A stretch of DNA of 64,000 nt, from positions 48,449 through 112,448 of the forward strand of contig CALKHP010000017.1 in assembly GCA_937988775.1 (NCBI GenBank), in the 5' to 3' direction. The stretch is from an uncultured Alphaproteobacteria bacterium. GTDB taxonomy: Bacteria > Pseudomonadota > Alphaproteobacteria > Rhizobiales > Beijerinckiaceae. The position numbers and the translations under genes are program-made. Under the pieces are notes generated by a model, which saw only the letters and a program-made list of their open reading frames with translations, was not told the DNA's origin and did not search any database. Positions 8,249-16,821 of this stretch are shown here, in pieces (positions within the stretch are counted from its first letter, which is position 1; each line of letters opens with the position of its first letter).

Positions 8249-9334
8249 ATGAAACAGGGGATTTTCTCCAGCGGCATGCTTGCCGCCGCGATCGCGGAGG
8301 GGCTGATCGCGATCAGCGATCCGCTCGCGCCCGGCCAGGTCCAGCCGGCGAGCCTCGATCTCAGGCTGGCGCGCCGGGCGTGGCGGGTGCGCGCGAGCTT
8401 CCTGCCGGGCGCGCACCGCACGGTCGCCGCCTGCATCGACCGGCTTGCGCTGCACGAGATCGATCTTAGCGCCGGCGCGGTGCTGGAGACCGGCTGCGTC
8501 TATATCGCCGAATTATGCGAAAGCATGGCCCTGCCCGACAATGTCGCCGCGGGCGCCAATCCGAAAAGCTCGACCGGGCGGCTCGACGTGTTCACGCGCG
8601 TCATCGTCGACCGCGCGCAATCCTTCGATACCATCCCGGCCGGCTATCATGGCCCGCTCTATGCCGAAATCTCGCCGCGCACCTTCCCGGTGCTGGTGCG
8701 CAAGGGCTCGCGCCTGTCGCAGATCAGGCTGCGCCACGGCATCGTGCGCCTGAGCGACACCGAAACGCTTGCCCTGCATGCGCGCGAAAAGCTCACCTCG
8801 GACGCCGCCGCCTCGGTCGCCGGCGGCATCGGCGTCAGCGTCGATCTCTCGGCCCAGACGCCGGACGGACTCGTCGGCTATCGCGGCAAGCGCCATACCG
8901 GCCTCGTCGACATCGACCGCGTCGCCGCCTATGCGATGCGCGACTATTGGGAGCCGATCCACGCCGAGGCGCATGACGCACTCGTGCTCGATCCGGGAGA
9001 ATTCTACATCCTCGCCTCGAAGGAGGCGGTGCATGTGCCGCCCGACTATGCCGCCGAAATGGTGCCGTTCGATCCGCTGGTCGGCGAATTCCGCGTGCAT
9101 TATGCCGGCTTCTTCGATCCGGGCTTCGGCCATTCGGCCGCCGGCGGCTCCGGCTCGCGCGCCGTGCTCGAGGTGCGCTCGCATGACGTGCCCTTCATCA
9201 TCGAGGATGGCCAGACCGTCGGGCGCCTGGTCTATGAGCGCATGGCCGAGCGGCCGGCGCAGCTCTATGGCGCCGACCTGAAATCGAATTATCAGGCGCA
9301 GGGGCTCAAGCTCTCGAAGCATTTTCGCGCCTGA
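8249..9334 (+). CDS. dcd: 2'-deoxycytidine 5'-triphosphate deaminase (long form)
   Basis: A 361-residue enzyme of the double-length alphaproteobacterial dCTP deaminase family, about twice the size of E. coli Dcd. It would convert dCTP to dUTP for thymidylate synthesis. Two similar halves can be seen: QPASLDLRL (about 32-40) and KSSTGRLDVFTRV (about 108-120) in the first, followed by a second half with DPGEFYILASKEAVHVP and the GFFDPGFGH segment (about 285-295). The reading frame is open to 8156 but ATG at 8249, with AAAAGG just upstream, begins with the family sequence KQGIFSSGML. It is followed by a long inverted repeat at 9365. Confidence 0.85.
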   Translation: MKQGIFSSGMLAAAIAEGLIAISDPLAPGQVQPASLDLRLARRAWRVRASFLPGAHRTVAACIDRLALHEIDLSAGAVLETGCVYIAELCESMALPDNVAAGANPKSSTGRLDVFTRVIVDRAQSFDTIPAGYHGPLYAEISPRTFPVLVRKGSRLSQIRLRHGIVRLSDTETLALHAREKLTSDAAASVAGGIGVSVDLSAQTPDGLVGYRGKRHTGLVDIDRVAAYAMRDYWEPIHAEAHDALVLDPGEFYILASKEAVHVPPDYAAEMVPFDPLVGEFRVHYAGFFDPGFGHSAAGGSGSRAVLEVRSHDVPFIIEDGQTVGRLVYERMAERPAQLYGADLKSNYQAQGLKLSKHFRA

Positions 9335-9364
9335 ACCCGCGGCCTGCGATTGCCTCTACCTCCG

Positions 9365-9435
9365 CCTCATCCTGAGCTTGTCGAAGGATGTTTCCTGTGC
9401 GCGCTGGACCATCCTTCGACAAGCTCAGGATGAGG
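9365..9435. repeat. 26-bp perfect inverted repeat, CCTGAGCTTGTCGAAGG family
   Basis: Arms at 9365-9390 and 9410-9435 are exact reverse complements (26 bp each) around a 19-base loop. The core CCTGAGCTTGTCGAAGG is a repeat found in very many GC-rich proteobacterial genomes. It lies between the ends of two convergent genes and could stall transcription in both directions, but no T-tract follows. Confidence 0.85.
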
Positions 9436-9479
9436 GCTGATGGAAGGCTGGAGGGGCCGAAGATTCTTCAGCCAATCCC

Positions 9480-10001
9480 TCACACCGGTTTGTGCTCTCG
9501 CCGCGTGCGCAGCAGCTTGATCAAGGGCGCCGCGAACAGCACCATCCACGCCTTGCCGATGATCTGGCCCTCGAGATGGGCGAGCGAGCCGAAGGCAAGG
9601 CCGAGGAACACCACGCTGTCGATCACCGTGCCGACGATGCCGGACAGGATCACCGCCGTGACCAGCCGGCGGGCGGCAAGCGGAGTATAGACCACGAAAT
9701 CGGCCAGTTCCGAGAGCAGGAAGGCGATCGTCGAGGCGATGACCAGCGCCGGCGGCGCGACCAGCGCCGACAGGCCGGCGCCGATGGCGATTGCCGTCAG
9801 GCCCCAGCGCTTGCCGAGGCGGAACTGCACCATGTCGCGCAGTACCAGCGCCGCGCCCGCCATCAGCACGCCGCTCGGCGCGGTGATACCGGGCCAGACC
9901 GGGATCAGGCACGGCCCGTCCGCGAGGCAAACCGTGCCGACATGGCCGATCATCCAGTTGGCGGCGGGGATCGTGGCGATATAGGCGAGAAGATACAGCA
10001 T
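9480..10001 (-). CDS. VUT family protein, queuosine precursor transporter-like
   Basis: A 173-residue integral membrane protein with about five or six hydrophobic segments covering most of its length. It resembles the YhhQ/VUT family, inner-membrane transporters for queuosine precursors (preQ0/preQ1). Cues are IPAANWMIGHVG at the N-terminus, the RDMVQFRLGKRWGL loop, SELADFVVYTPLA and GTVIDSVVFLGLAFG. An upstream in-frame start at 10025 would place the first codons inside a transcription terminator hairpin, so ATG at 10001 is chosen. No clear Shine-Dalgarno precedes it, so expression may depend on readthrough or a leaderless transcript. The substrate assignment is by family. Confidence 0.8.
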   Translation of the reverse strand: MLYLLAYIATIPAANWMIGHVGTVCLADGPCLIPVWPGITAPSGVLMAGAALVLRDMVQFRLGKRWGLTAIAIGAGLSALVAPPALVIASTIAFLLSELADFVVYTPLAARRLVTAVILSGIVGTVIDSVVFLGLAFGSLAHLEGQIIGKAWMVLFAAPLIKLLRTRREHKPV

Positions 10002-10006
10002 GATGT

Positions 10007-10037
10007 AAAAACGGGCGCGGCCCAAGCGCCGCGCCCG
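10007..10037 (-). terminator. intrinsic terminator for the OmpA-domain gene
   Basis: On the minus strand a 10-bp perfect stem, CGGGCGCGGC with GCCGCGCCCG (10028-10037 and 10012-10021), with a 6-base loop is followed by five T residues (10011-10007). It lies about 60 bases after the stop of the OmpA-domain gene and immediately before the VUT start. Confidence 0.8.
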
Positions 10038-10080
10038 CTTCTATAGACCCGCCAGGCGGCCTGCGTAAACCGCTGGCGCC

Positions 10081-10114
10081 TTACTGCTGGGCGTCCCTTA
10101 CTGCTGGGCGTCCT
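10081..10114. repeat. tandem 17-bp duplication at the stop of the OmpA-domain gene
   Basis: TTACTGCTGGGCGTCC occurs at 10081-10096 and again at 10098-10113. The right-hand copy encodes the final residues DAQQ and stop of the OmpA-domain protein; the left-hand copy is an extra, untranslated repeat after the stop. The period is 17 bases, which suggests a replication-slippage duplication. Confidence 0.85.
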
Positions 10115-11918
10115 GGTTCAGCAGCGGCGTGATGCGGCGCACCGTGACGCGCCGGTTCTGGCGGTTGTCCTCCTGCGTCTGCACCTTAAGATATTCCTCG
10201 CCATAGCCCTGCGTGGTGAGGTTCTCGGGCGGCACCTTGAAGTCCTCCGTCAGGATGGTCGCGACCGAGGCGGCGCGGCGGTCGGACAGCGACAGGTTGT
10301 CGACATCGGAACCGACCGCATCGGTATAGCCCTCGATCAGGAAGACCTCGTTGTGGTTGCGGCTGATCGCCTGGTTGAGCGCCCTGGCGATATTGGCCAG
10401 TTGCCCGACCTGATCCTGCGTCACGGCCCAGGAGCCGGTGTCGAAGTTGATCGTATCGAGATCGACGCTGCGCATATGGGCTCTCAGGTCATGGCTGTAG
10501 CGCACCTGGTCGAGCGTGTAGCGGCGCGGCAGCGGCGCGACCGGAGGCGCCACCAGCGTCTCGTAGATCTGCGATTCGTCCGCCGTGTCCGCATCGAGAA
10601 TATAGCGCTCGCGCGGCATGGTCAGCACCGGCAGCGGCAGCAGCACGGTATCGTATTCCGGCCCGCCCATCGGGCCGAAGCTGTTGTCGATGATGATGAT
10701 CTCGCGCCCGTCGCGGAAGCGGCGATAGCGCTTGAGCATGCGGCCGTTGCGATCGGTCAGCGTGACGATCTGCTCGCCGTTCGGACGCGGGAAATAGGTG
10801 ACGAAATCGTCGCCCCGGCGCTCCTGGCGCAGATCGCGGCCACGGTCGAGATTGCGGAAGCGCTCGTTCTCGTCATGCCGGATGAACATGCGGTCCTTGT
10901 CGCGGATGATGGTGCGGCCCGGCTCGCGGATATAGGTGCGGCCGTCCTCGTTGCTCTCCTGACGCTGGCCGCGCACCTCGTCGAGCCGGCGCATCGCCTG
11001 GCCGGCGAGGAAGCCGCCGGCCGCGCCGATCGCCGCGCCGCCCAGCGCCGCGCCGCCCGGCCCGATGCCGCGCCGGCCCTGATCGCGCCCGTCCGGGCCA
11101 CGCTGGCCGGGACCGCGTTGATCCTGTCCGCGTTGGTCTTGGCCACGCTGATCCTGCCCGCGCTGATCGGAGCCGGGGCGCGCGCCGGGCGGACGCTGCT
11201 GCCCCGCCGGCGGCATGAATTGTCCGGGACGTGTCGCCTCACCCGGGCGCTGACCGGGCTGCGCCGGAATCTGGCCGGGCTGGGCGGCTGGCGGCACGGG
11301 CTGCCCCGGACGGCGCGAATCATTCGGACCTCGCGAATCATTCGGGCGCCGCGATTCATCGGGGCGCTGGCCAGGCCCCGGCCGGCCGGCCGGCGGCGCG
11401 GCCTGACCCGGCTGGACCGCTGGCGGCACCGGCCGCTCCGGCCTCTGCGACGGCGTGCCGGGCCTGGGCGCCGGTTGCCGCATCTGCGGCGCGGGCTCGG
11501 CGCGCGGCGTGGGCTGCGCCGGCTGCGGGCGCTGCGGCATCGTCCGCTCGGGCGCCGCCGGCCGCTGCGGCTGCTGCACGCGCGGCTGGAATGGCTGCTG
11601 CATGCGCGGCGGCGCCATGCGCTCGGCCGGGGCGGCCGGGCGAGGCTGCTGCACGCCCGGCTGGAACGGCTGCGCCGCCGGCCGTTGCGGCTGCGGCTGC
11701 ATGCGCGGCGCGGCGGGTGCCTGCGGACGCTGCGGCTGTGCATGGGGCTGCGGCGCGGCCGGACGCTGCTGCTGAGGCCGCTGCTGCGGGCGCTGACGCT
11801 GCTCCTGACGCTGGTCCTGATTGCCGGGGAACCCCTGCGCCTGGGCGAAGCCGGGCTGGACCATCAGGAAGACCGGCACGACGACGCCGGACAACAAAAG
11901 CCGCTTCAAACCGATCAT
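10098..11918 (-). CDS. OmpA-domain envelope protein with long Pro/Gln-rich region
   Basis: A 606-residue secreted protein. Residues 1-27 form a signal peptide (basic start, hydrophobic core, AQA end). Residues 28-280 are low-complexity, rich in Pro, Gln and Arg, including short degenerate repeats of DQRGQ and RxNDSR types. A glycine-zipper-like segment (about 285-310, GGAALGGAAIGAAGGF) follows, then a charged middle domain with RTYIREPGRTIIRD. The C-terminal OmpA/MotB-like peptidoglycan-binding domain spans about 490-600: FDTGSWAVT, LIEGYTDAVGSD, LSLSDRRAASVATIL, TTQGYGEEY and NRQNRRVTVR. It probably anchors the outer envelope to peptidoglycan. The extended Pro/Gln region may span the periplasm or wall. 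A terminator follows. Confidence 0.85.
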   Translation of the reverse strand: MIGLKRLLLSGVVVPVFLMVQPGFAQAQGFPGNQDQRQEQRQRPQQRPQQQRPAAPQPHAQPQRPQAPAAPRMQPQPQRPAAQPFQPGVQQPRPAAPAERMAPPRMQQPFQPRVQQPQRPAAPERTMPQRPQPAQPTPRAEPAPQMRQPAPRPGTPSQRPERPVPPAVQPGQAAPPAGRPGPGQRPDESRRPNDSRGPNDSRRPGQPVPPAAQPGQIPAQPGQRPGEATRPGQFMPPAGQQRPPGARPGSDQRGQDQRGQDQRGQDQRGPGQRGPDGRDQGRRGIGPGGAALGGAAIGAAGGFLAGQAMRRLDEVRGQRQESNEDGRTYIREPGRTIIRDKDRMFIRHDENERFRNLDRGRDLRQERRGDDFVTYFPRPNGEQIVTLTDRNGRMLKRYRRFRDGREIIIIDNSFGPMGGPEYDTVLLPLPVLTMPRERYILDADTADESQIYETLVAPPVAPLPRRYTLDQVRYSHDLRAHMRSVDLDTINFDTGSWAVTQDQVGQLANIARALNQAISRNHNEVFLIEGYTDAVGSDVDNLSLSDRRAASVATILTEDFKVPPENLTTQGYGEEYLKVQTQEDNRQNRRVTVRRITPLLNQDAQQ

Positions 11919-12023
11919 GGCATCTCAATCCTTGCTCAACTGTCTCGAACGAAATCCAACCCGCATGAAACAGCATGGTTCCTGAACGGGTCGGGAATGA
12001 ATACGGGCAAAAGCTGGGCAGGC

Positions 12024-13922
12024 TCATGTCGGGCGCCGGCCACCGGGCACCGGCCGCAGGCGCGATTTGCGGGCAAGGCCATGCTCCGTCTTCTCCCAGT
12101 GGAACGGTCGCCACAGCAGTTCCACCAACGCCTGCCAGGCGGCGAGCGAGGCAAGCACGGCATAAACCGGCAGCAGCACGATCCACGGCAACAGCACCAG
12201 CATCCGCCGCCGATACAATCCGAGCGCGATCGGCAGCGCCATCATGCATGTACCGAGCAGAAAAACCAGCACTGCCACCGCATCGGTCAGCCAGCTCAGC
12301 GGCCCGCCGGCGCCCAGCGCCGTCATGTCGCCGAGACGCAGCGCGAAACTGCCGGAAAGCACCGGGAAACCGAGGGTTCCGATCACCGTTCCGCCGACCG
12401 TGGTCAGAAGCGCCAGCGCCCCGGCTGGGCCAAGCTCGCGCGCCGTGCGCAGCGGCGACCGGCTATGGGTGATCAGCGTCTGCATCCAGCCCTTGAGCCA
12501 GCGCCGGCGCTGGCCGAGCCAGGCGCCGAGGCCGACGGGTGCTTCCTCATAGGTCAGCGAGGGCAGGTCGGCGACGCGGTAGCCGGCGCGCGCGATGCGG
12601 ATACCGAGATCGGCATCCTCGGTGACGTTCCAGGCGTCCCAGCCGCCGAGTTGGCGCAGCACGCCCAGGCGGAAATGGTTGGACGTGCCGCCAAGCGGCA
12701 CCGGCAGATCGTTGCGGGCGAGCGCCGGTTTCAGCACCTCGAACAACGCGGCATATTCCATGGCAAACAGCCGGGAAAGCCAGGATTCATCGCTATTGTC
12801 GATGGCAAGATGCGCCTGCAGGCAAGCGATCCGGCCATCGAAGCACCGAAACAGCGCCACCGCATCGCGCAGCTGGCGCGGGTCGGGATCGTCCTCCGCG
12901 TCATAAACCGCGACGAACTCGGCCACCATGCCGATCAGGCCGGCATTCAGCGCGCGCGGCTTGGTGCGCGGGCGACCCGCCGGCACCACGACGACCTGCA
13001 TCCAGTTCGGCAGGGCAGCCGCACCGAGCGCCGCGCGCGTCGTGGCGTCGTCCTGCTCGACACAGATGCGGATGTCGAGCTTCTCCGGCGGATAATCGAG
13101 ACGCCCGAGCGCCGCCAGCAGCTTGGGCACGATGCGCGCCTCGTTGTAAAGCGGCACCAGCACGCCATAGCGCGGCAGCGCCGCGTCGGGCACGTCGGGA
13201 GCCCGCGGCGCCTGCGGCACGGGCTCGGCAAGCAGCGTGAGATGCAGCAGGATCGCCGCAACAAACAGCAGCGCGCATGCGAACAGACCGACGCCAAGCA
13301 CAATGCCCGAAGGCTCCAGGAAGGCGGCAGGCAAGGCAACGGTGAGCATGACGGCCAGCGCCAGTTGGACGCGGTTCGCGCCCGTACGGATGCTCAATGC
13401 CGGCCGGTGGCGTGGCAGGCTTTCGCTTGCCTCATCGGCGATGCGCGCTGCCAGCGCCTCGCGGACCGCGCTCTGGAAATCGCGCGACGGGATCACAACG
13501 AGATGGCCGCTGAGGTGCTCAGGCGGCAATTGCAGCAGATTGCCGATATGGTCGGCCTCGGCCGAAAGCAGCCAGCGCCCGTCGGCGAGGCGCGCCATGC
13601 CGGCACCGAGCGAGGCAAGCGGAATATCGGGCGCGAGCGCGGGGATGACGGGCAGGACCGGGCCTTGCCAGCGTTGCGCCAGCGCCAGCGCATGGCTTGC
13701 CGGCGAGACCAGCCCCGAGGCCAGCAAGGCCCGCGCCGGCGCCACGCCGAGGCGTTGCGCGCGCTGGGCGATCCGCTGCAGCGGGCCGGCAGCATGGCCC
13801 TGGGCAAGCAGGGGGGCGAAATCGACAGGCAACCCCGCCGCCAACCCATCTGCGTGTGGCGGCGCGACGCCGGCCTCGCAAGACAGCATATCCACGCCAC
13901 ATCCCCCCGTTTGTGACGACAC
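12024..13922 (-). CDS. family 2 glycosyltransferase, membrane-bound, with GspE-N-like domain
   Basis: A 632-residue membrane glycosyltransferase. The N-terminal 150 residues have the flavour of the GspE/MshE N-terminal module (LLASGLVSP, LAxRWxxPVLP). Two hydrophobic helices sit at about 180-230. The GT-A catalytic core follows: GVLVPLYNEA (about 250), DAEDDPD near 340 (metal-binding DxD), TEDADLGIRI near 430 and QRRRWLKGW near 470, the D,D,TED,QxxRW signature of processive synthases related to cellulose synthase. More helices lie at 490-600. It probably polymerises or transfers sugars for a surface polysaccharide; the product is unknown. No partner synthase genes are adjacent; its downstream neighbour is the OmpA-domain gene. 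Confidence 0.82.
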   Translation of the reverse strand: MSSQTGGCGVDMLSCEAGVAPPHADGLAAGLPVDFAPLLAQGHAAGPLQRIAQRAQRLGVAPARALLASGLVSPASHALALAQRWQGPVLPVIPALAPDIPLASLGAGMARLADGRWLLSAEADHIGNLLQLPPEHLSGHLVVIPSRDFQSAVREALAARIADEASESLPRHRPALSIRTGANRVQLALAVMLTVALPAAFLEPSGIVLGVGLFACALLFVAAILLHLTLLAEPVPQAPRAPDVPDAALPRYGVLVPLYNEARIVPKLLAALGRLDYPPEKLDIRICVEQDDATTRAALGAAALPNWMQVVVVPAGRPRTKPRALNAGLIGMVAEFVAVYDAEDDPDPRQLRDAVALFRCFDGRIACLQAHLAIDNSDESWLSRLFAMEYAALFEVLKPALARNDLPVPLGGTSNHFRLGVLRQLGGWDAWNVTEDADLGIRIARAGYRVADLPSLTYEEAPVGLGAWLGQRRRWLKGWMQTLITHSRSPLRTARELGPAGALALLTTVGGTVIGTLGFPVLSGSFALRLGDMTALGAGGPLSWLTDAVAVLVFLLGTCMMALPIALGLYRRRMLVLLPWIVLLPVYAVLASLAAWQALVELLWRPFHWEKTEHGLARKSRLRPVPGGRRPT

Positions 13923-13935
13923 GATTTCGCTGCTA

Positions 13936-13984
13936 GAGCATTTCGCAGAAAAATGGCTAACGGTCTTCTGCGGAAGGAATGCTC
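13936..13984. repeat. RIME-like imperfect palindrome
   Basis: Nested inverted repeats GAGCATT (13936-13942) with AATGCTC (13978-13984) and CGCAGAA (13944-13950) with TTCTGCG (13966-13972) form one long hairpin. An AGAGCATGATCCG string follows at about 13997. GAGCATT/AGAGCATGATCC strings are typical of mosaic intergenic repeats in rhizobia. It sits between the divergent glycosyltransferase and solute-binding genes. Confidence 0.6.
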
Positions 13985-14104
13985 GAATTATATGTTCCAG
14001 AGCATGATCCGTCCCAGCCGAACCGGCATGGGTCCGGACGGAACCGGCTCAAGGCTTGACACTCTCCCCGGGGCTACTGTGCCGTCGGAACGAGACGAGG
14101 CGCA

Positions 14105-14968
14105 ATGCACCTGCGGTTGTACTCCCTGCTCCTCATCGCGTTATGCGCCCTTGCCGGGGCGGCGCCGGTTCGAGGTGCGCAGGCCGAGCGTGGCGCCAGC
14201 CATGCCGAAACCGCCGTCATTCCGAATTTCTGGGACCTGCGCCAGCGTCTCCCCCGGCCGGCGCTCGGCTATCGCAGCCTGCATTTCCTGACCGACCAGG
14301 ATTATCCGCCGTTCCATTTCCTGGGGCCCGACGGCCAGTTGACCGGTTTCAATGTCGATCTCGCGCGGGCGATCTGCACCGAACTGCAACTGAGCTGCAC
14401 CATCCAGTCGCGGCGCTGGGATACGCTGCTCTCCGCGCTCAACGACAAGCAGGGCGACGCCATCATCGCCTCGCTCGCCATCACCGGCGAAAGCCGCAAG
14501 CATATGGGCTTTTCGCGGCCCTATTACCGCACGCCGGCACGGTTCGTGACGCGCAAGGCGCATCCGCTCGGCGGCGTCGGCCCGGCCGAACTCAAGGGCC
14601 GCACCGTCGCGGTGGTGGCGCGCTCGGCGCATGAGGCCTATCTCAGGCAATTCTTTCCCGATGCGGTGGCGCGCCCGTTTCCCGATGCCGATGCGGCACG
14701 CCAGGCGTTGCGCGCCGGCGAGGTCGAGGCGCTGTTCGGCGACGGCGTCGGGCTGGCGATCTGGCTGAACGGCAGCGAGGGCGAATGCTGCGGCTTCACC
14801 GGCGGCCCGTTCCTCGAGAGCCGGTTCTTCGGCGACGGCGTCGGCATCGCCGTGCGCCTCGACGACAGGAGCTTGCGCGAGGCGCTCGATTACGCCCTGC
14901 AGCGCTTGTGGGAAAAAGGTATTTATGCCGACCTGTACCTGAAATACTTTCCCATCGGCTTCTTTTAG
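14105..14968 (+). CDS. family 3 extracellular solute-binding protein
   Basis: A 287-residue periplasmic binding protein. Residues 1-25 form a signal peptide (LLIALCALAGAAPVRGAQA). The mature part is a PBPb/SBP_bac_3 fold: FLTDQDYPPFHFLGPDG (about 63-80), GFNVDLARAICTELQL, the ligand-contact segment IIASLAITGESRKHMGFSRPYY (about 120-141), and the Asp-rich hinge VEALFGDGVGLAIWL. Family members bind amino acids or opines for ABC import. No permease or ATPase genes are adjacent, so it is an orphan binding protein. The final residues YADLYLKYFPIGFF match the family C-terminus. lysK follows after about 90 bases. Confidence 0.85.
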   Translation: MHLRLYSLLLIALCALAGAAPVRGAQAERGASHAETAVIPNFWDLRQRLPRPALGYRSLHFLTDQDYPPFHFLGPDGQLTGFNVDLARAICTELQLSCTIQSRRWDTLLSALNDKQGDAIIASLAITGESRKHMGFSRPYYRTPARFVTRKAHPLGGVGPAELKGRTVAVVARSAHEAYLRQFFPDAVARPFPDADAARQALRAGEVEALFGDGVGLAIWLNGSEGECCGFTGGPFLESRFFGDGVGIAVRLDDRSLREALDYALQRLWEKGIYADLYLKYFPIGFF

Positions 14969-15058
14969 CCACTCCAATCCGCTCAATCGCCATTGAGGCT
15001 TGCGCCGCCGCGCCGAGCCTGACAGACCACCCCTTTCGCAACCAGCCAATCGGAACCA

Positions 15059-16810
15059 GTGAGCATCATGACGTCCTCGACCGCGACACCCGCCACACTC
15101 GCCCTCGGCCCCGCCCTGCGGACCGAGGCCGAGAAATCGGCGGCCTGGCCGTTCGAGGAGGCGCGCAAGCTGGTGGCGCGGCTGGCGCGCACCGGCAAGC
15201 AGGAGATCCTGTTCGAGACCGGCTACGGCCCCTCCGGCCTGCCGCATCTCGGCACGTTCGGCGAGGTGGCGCGCACCAGCATGGTGCGCCATGCCTTCAC
15301 CGTGCTGACCGAGGGCAAGGTCAAGACGCGGCTGATCGCGTTTTCCGACGATATGGACGGCTTGCGCAAGGTGCCGGACAACGTGCCGAACAAGGCCATG
15401 CTGGCCAAGCATATCGGCCAGCCGCTGACCAAGGTGCCGGACCCGTTCGGCACGCATGCGAGCTTCGGCGAGCACAACAACGCGCGCCTGCGCAGCTTCC
15501 TCGATGCGTTCGGCTTCGATTACGAGTTCATGTCCTCGACCGAGGCCTATCGCTCGGGCCGTTTCGACGCGACGCTGCGCACGGTGCTGGAACGCTGGGA
15601 CGCGGTGATGGCGGTGATGCTGCCCTCGCTGCGCCAGGAGCGCGCCGCGACCTATTCGCCGTTCTTCCCCGTGCATCCGCGCACCGGCCAGGTGATGCAG
15701 GTGCCGATCGAGGAGCGCAGGCTTGACAGCGCCAGCATCGTCTGGCGGGACCCCGACAGCGGCGAGCGTTTCGAGACGCCGGTGACCGGCGGCCATTGCA
15801 AGCTGCAATGGAAGCCGGACTGGGCGATGCGCTGGGTGGCGCTCGGCGTCGATTACGAAATGGCCGGCAAGGACCTGATCGATTCGGTCAAGCTCTCGGC
15901 GCAGATCGCGCGCGCCATCGGCGGCACGCCGCCGGAGGGCTTCAACTACGAATTGTTCCTCGACGAGCACGGCCAGAAAATCTCGAAGTCGAAGGGCAAC
16001 GGCCTGACCATCGAGGAATGGCTGAGCTATGCCAGCCCCGAGAGCCTGGCGCTGTTCATGTACCAGAAGCCGCGCGAGGCGAAGCGCCTGCATTTCGGCA
16101 TGATCCCCCGTGCCGTCGACGAATATCTGCATTTCCTCGAGGCGTTCGAGCGCCAGGATTTGCGCGCCCGGCTTTCGAACCCTGTCTGGCACATCCATCG
16201 TGGGCAGCCGCCGGCGCCCGAGCGTATCGCGGAAGCCGACGGCAAGGGCGGCCATGCCCAGATCAGCTTTGCCCTGCTGCTCAACCTCGTGGCGGTCGCC
16301 AATGCCGAGGACAAGGCGGTGCTGTGGGGCTTCATCCAGCGCCGCGCGCCCGGCGCCTCGCCGCAGACGCAACCCCGGCTCGATGCGCTGGTCGGCTACG
16401 CCGTGCGCTATTTCAAGGATTTCGTGAAGCCGGCCAAGCAGTATCGCCTGGCCGACGATGTCGAACGCGCCGCGCTCGAAACCCTGTCCAAGGCGCTTGG
16501 CGACTTGCCGGCGCAGGCCTCGGCGGAAGACATCCAGACCATGCTCTACGATGTCGCGCGCCCGATCCCGCGCTACCAGAATCCGAACGCCAAGGGCGCG
16601 ACGCCAGAGCGGCCCGGCGTCTCGAACGCCTGGTTCAACACGCTGTACGAGTTGCTGCTCGGCGACGCACAAGGCCCGCGTTTCGGCTCGTTCGTCTCGA
16701 TCTACGGCATCCCGGAAACGCGCGAACTGATCGCCAAGGCGCTATCGGGCGCGCTGATCGGCGAGCATGACACCTTCCTCGCGGAACGGGAGCGTGCCGC
16801 CGCGCTGTGA
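15059..16810 (+). CDS. lysK: lysine--tRNA ligase, class I
   Basis: A class I LysRS (583 residues from GTG 15059; ATG at 15068 is an equally possible start, 580 residues). Class I LysRS replaces the class II enzyme in archaea and many Alphaproteobacteria. The HIGH-equivalent motif is HLGT at 63-66 within GPSGLPHLGTFGE, and the KMSKS-equivalent is KISKS at 307-311 within GQKISKSKGNG. The catalytic Rossmann domain fills the first 300 residues and the helical anticodon-binding domain the rest. It is probably the sole LysRS of this organism, although that cannot be proved from one window. It ends 11 bases from the convergent S24-like gene. Confidence 0.95.
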   Translation: MSIMTSSTATPATLALGPALRTEAEKSAAWPFEEARKLVARLARTGKQEILFETGYGPSGLPHLGTFGEVARTSMVRHAFTVLTEGKVKTRLIAFSDDMDGLRKVPDNVPNKAMLAKHIGQPLTKVPDPFGTHASFGEHNNARLRSFLDAFGFDYEFMSSTEAYRSGRFDATLRTVLERWDAVMAVMLPSLRQERAATYSPFFPVHPRTGQVMQVPIEERRLDSASIVWRDPDSGERFETPVTGGHCKLQWKPDWAMRWVALGVDYEMAGKDLIDSVKLSAQIARAIGGTPPEGFNYELFLDEHGQKISKSKGNGLTIEEWLSYASPESLALFMYQKPREAKRLHFGMIPRAVDEYLHFLEAFERQDLRARLSNPVWHIHRGQPPAPERIAEADGKGGHAQISFALLLNLVAVANAEDKAVLWGFIQRRAPGASPQTQPRLDALVGYAVRYFKDFVKPAKQYRLADDVERAALETLSKALGDLPAQASAEDIQTMLYDVARPIPRYQNPNAKGATPERPGVSNAWFNTLYELLLGDAQGPRFGSFVSIYGIPETRELIAKALSGALIGEHDTFLAERERAAAL

Positions 16811-16821
16811 GTGCGTCGGCT

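Noticed and set aside
10353..13916. 1187-codon rightward open frame
   Set aside because: It lies wholly antisense to the OmpA-domain and glycosyltransferase genes; long antisense frames are expected at this GC content and its product is Arg/His-rich with no domain.
14141..16672. 843-codon leftward open frame
   Set aside because: Antisense to the solute-binding protein gene and lysK; composition typical of shadow frames.
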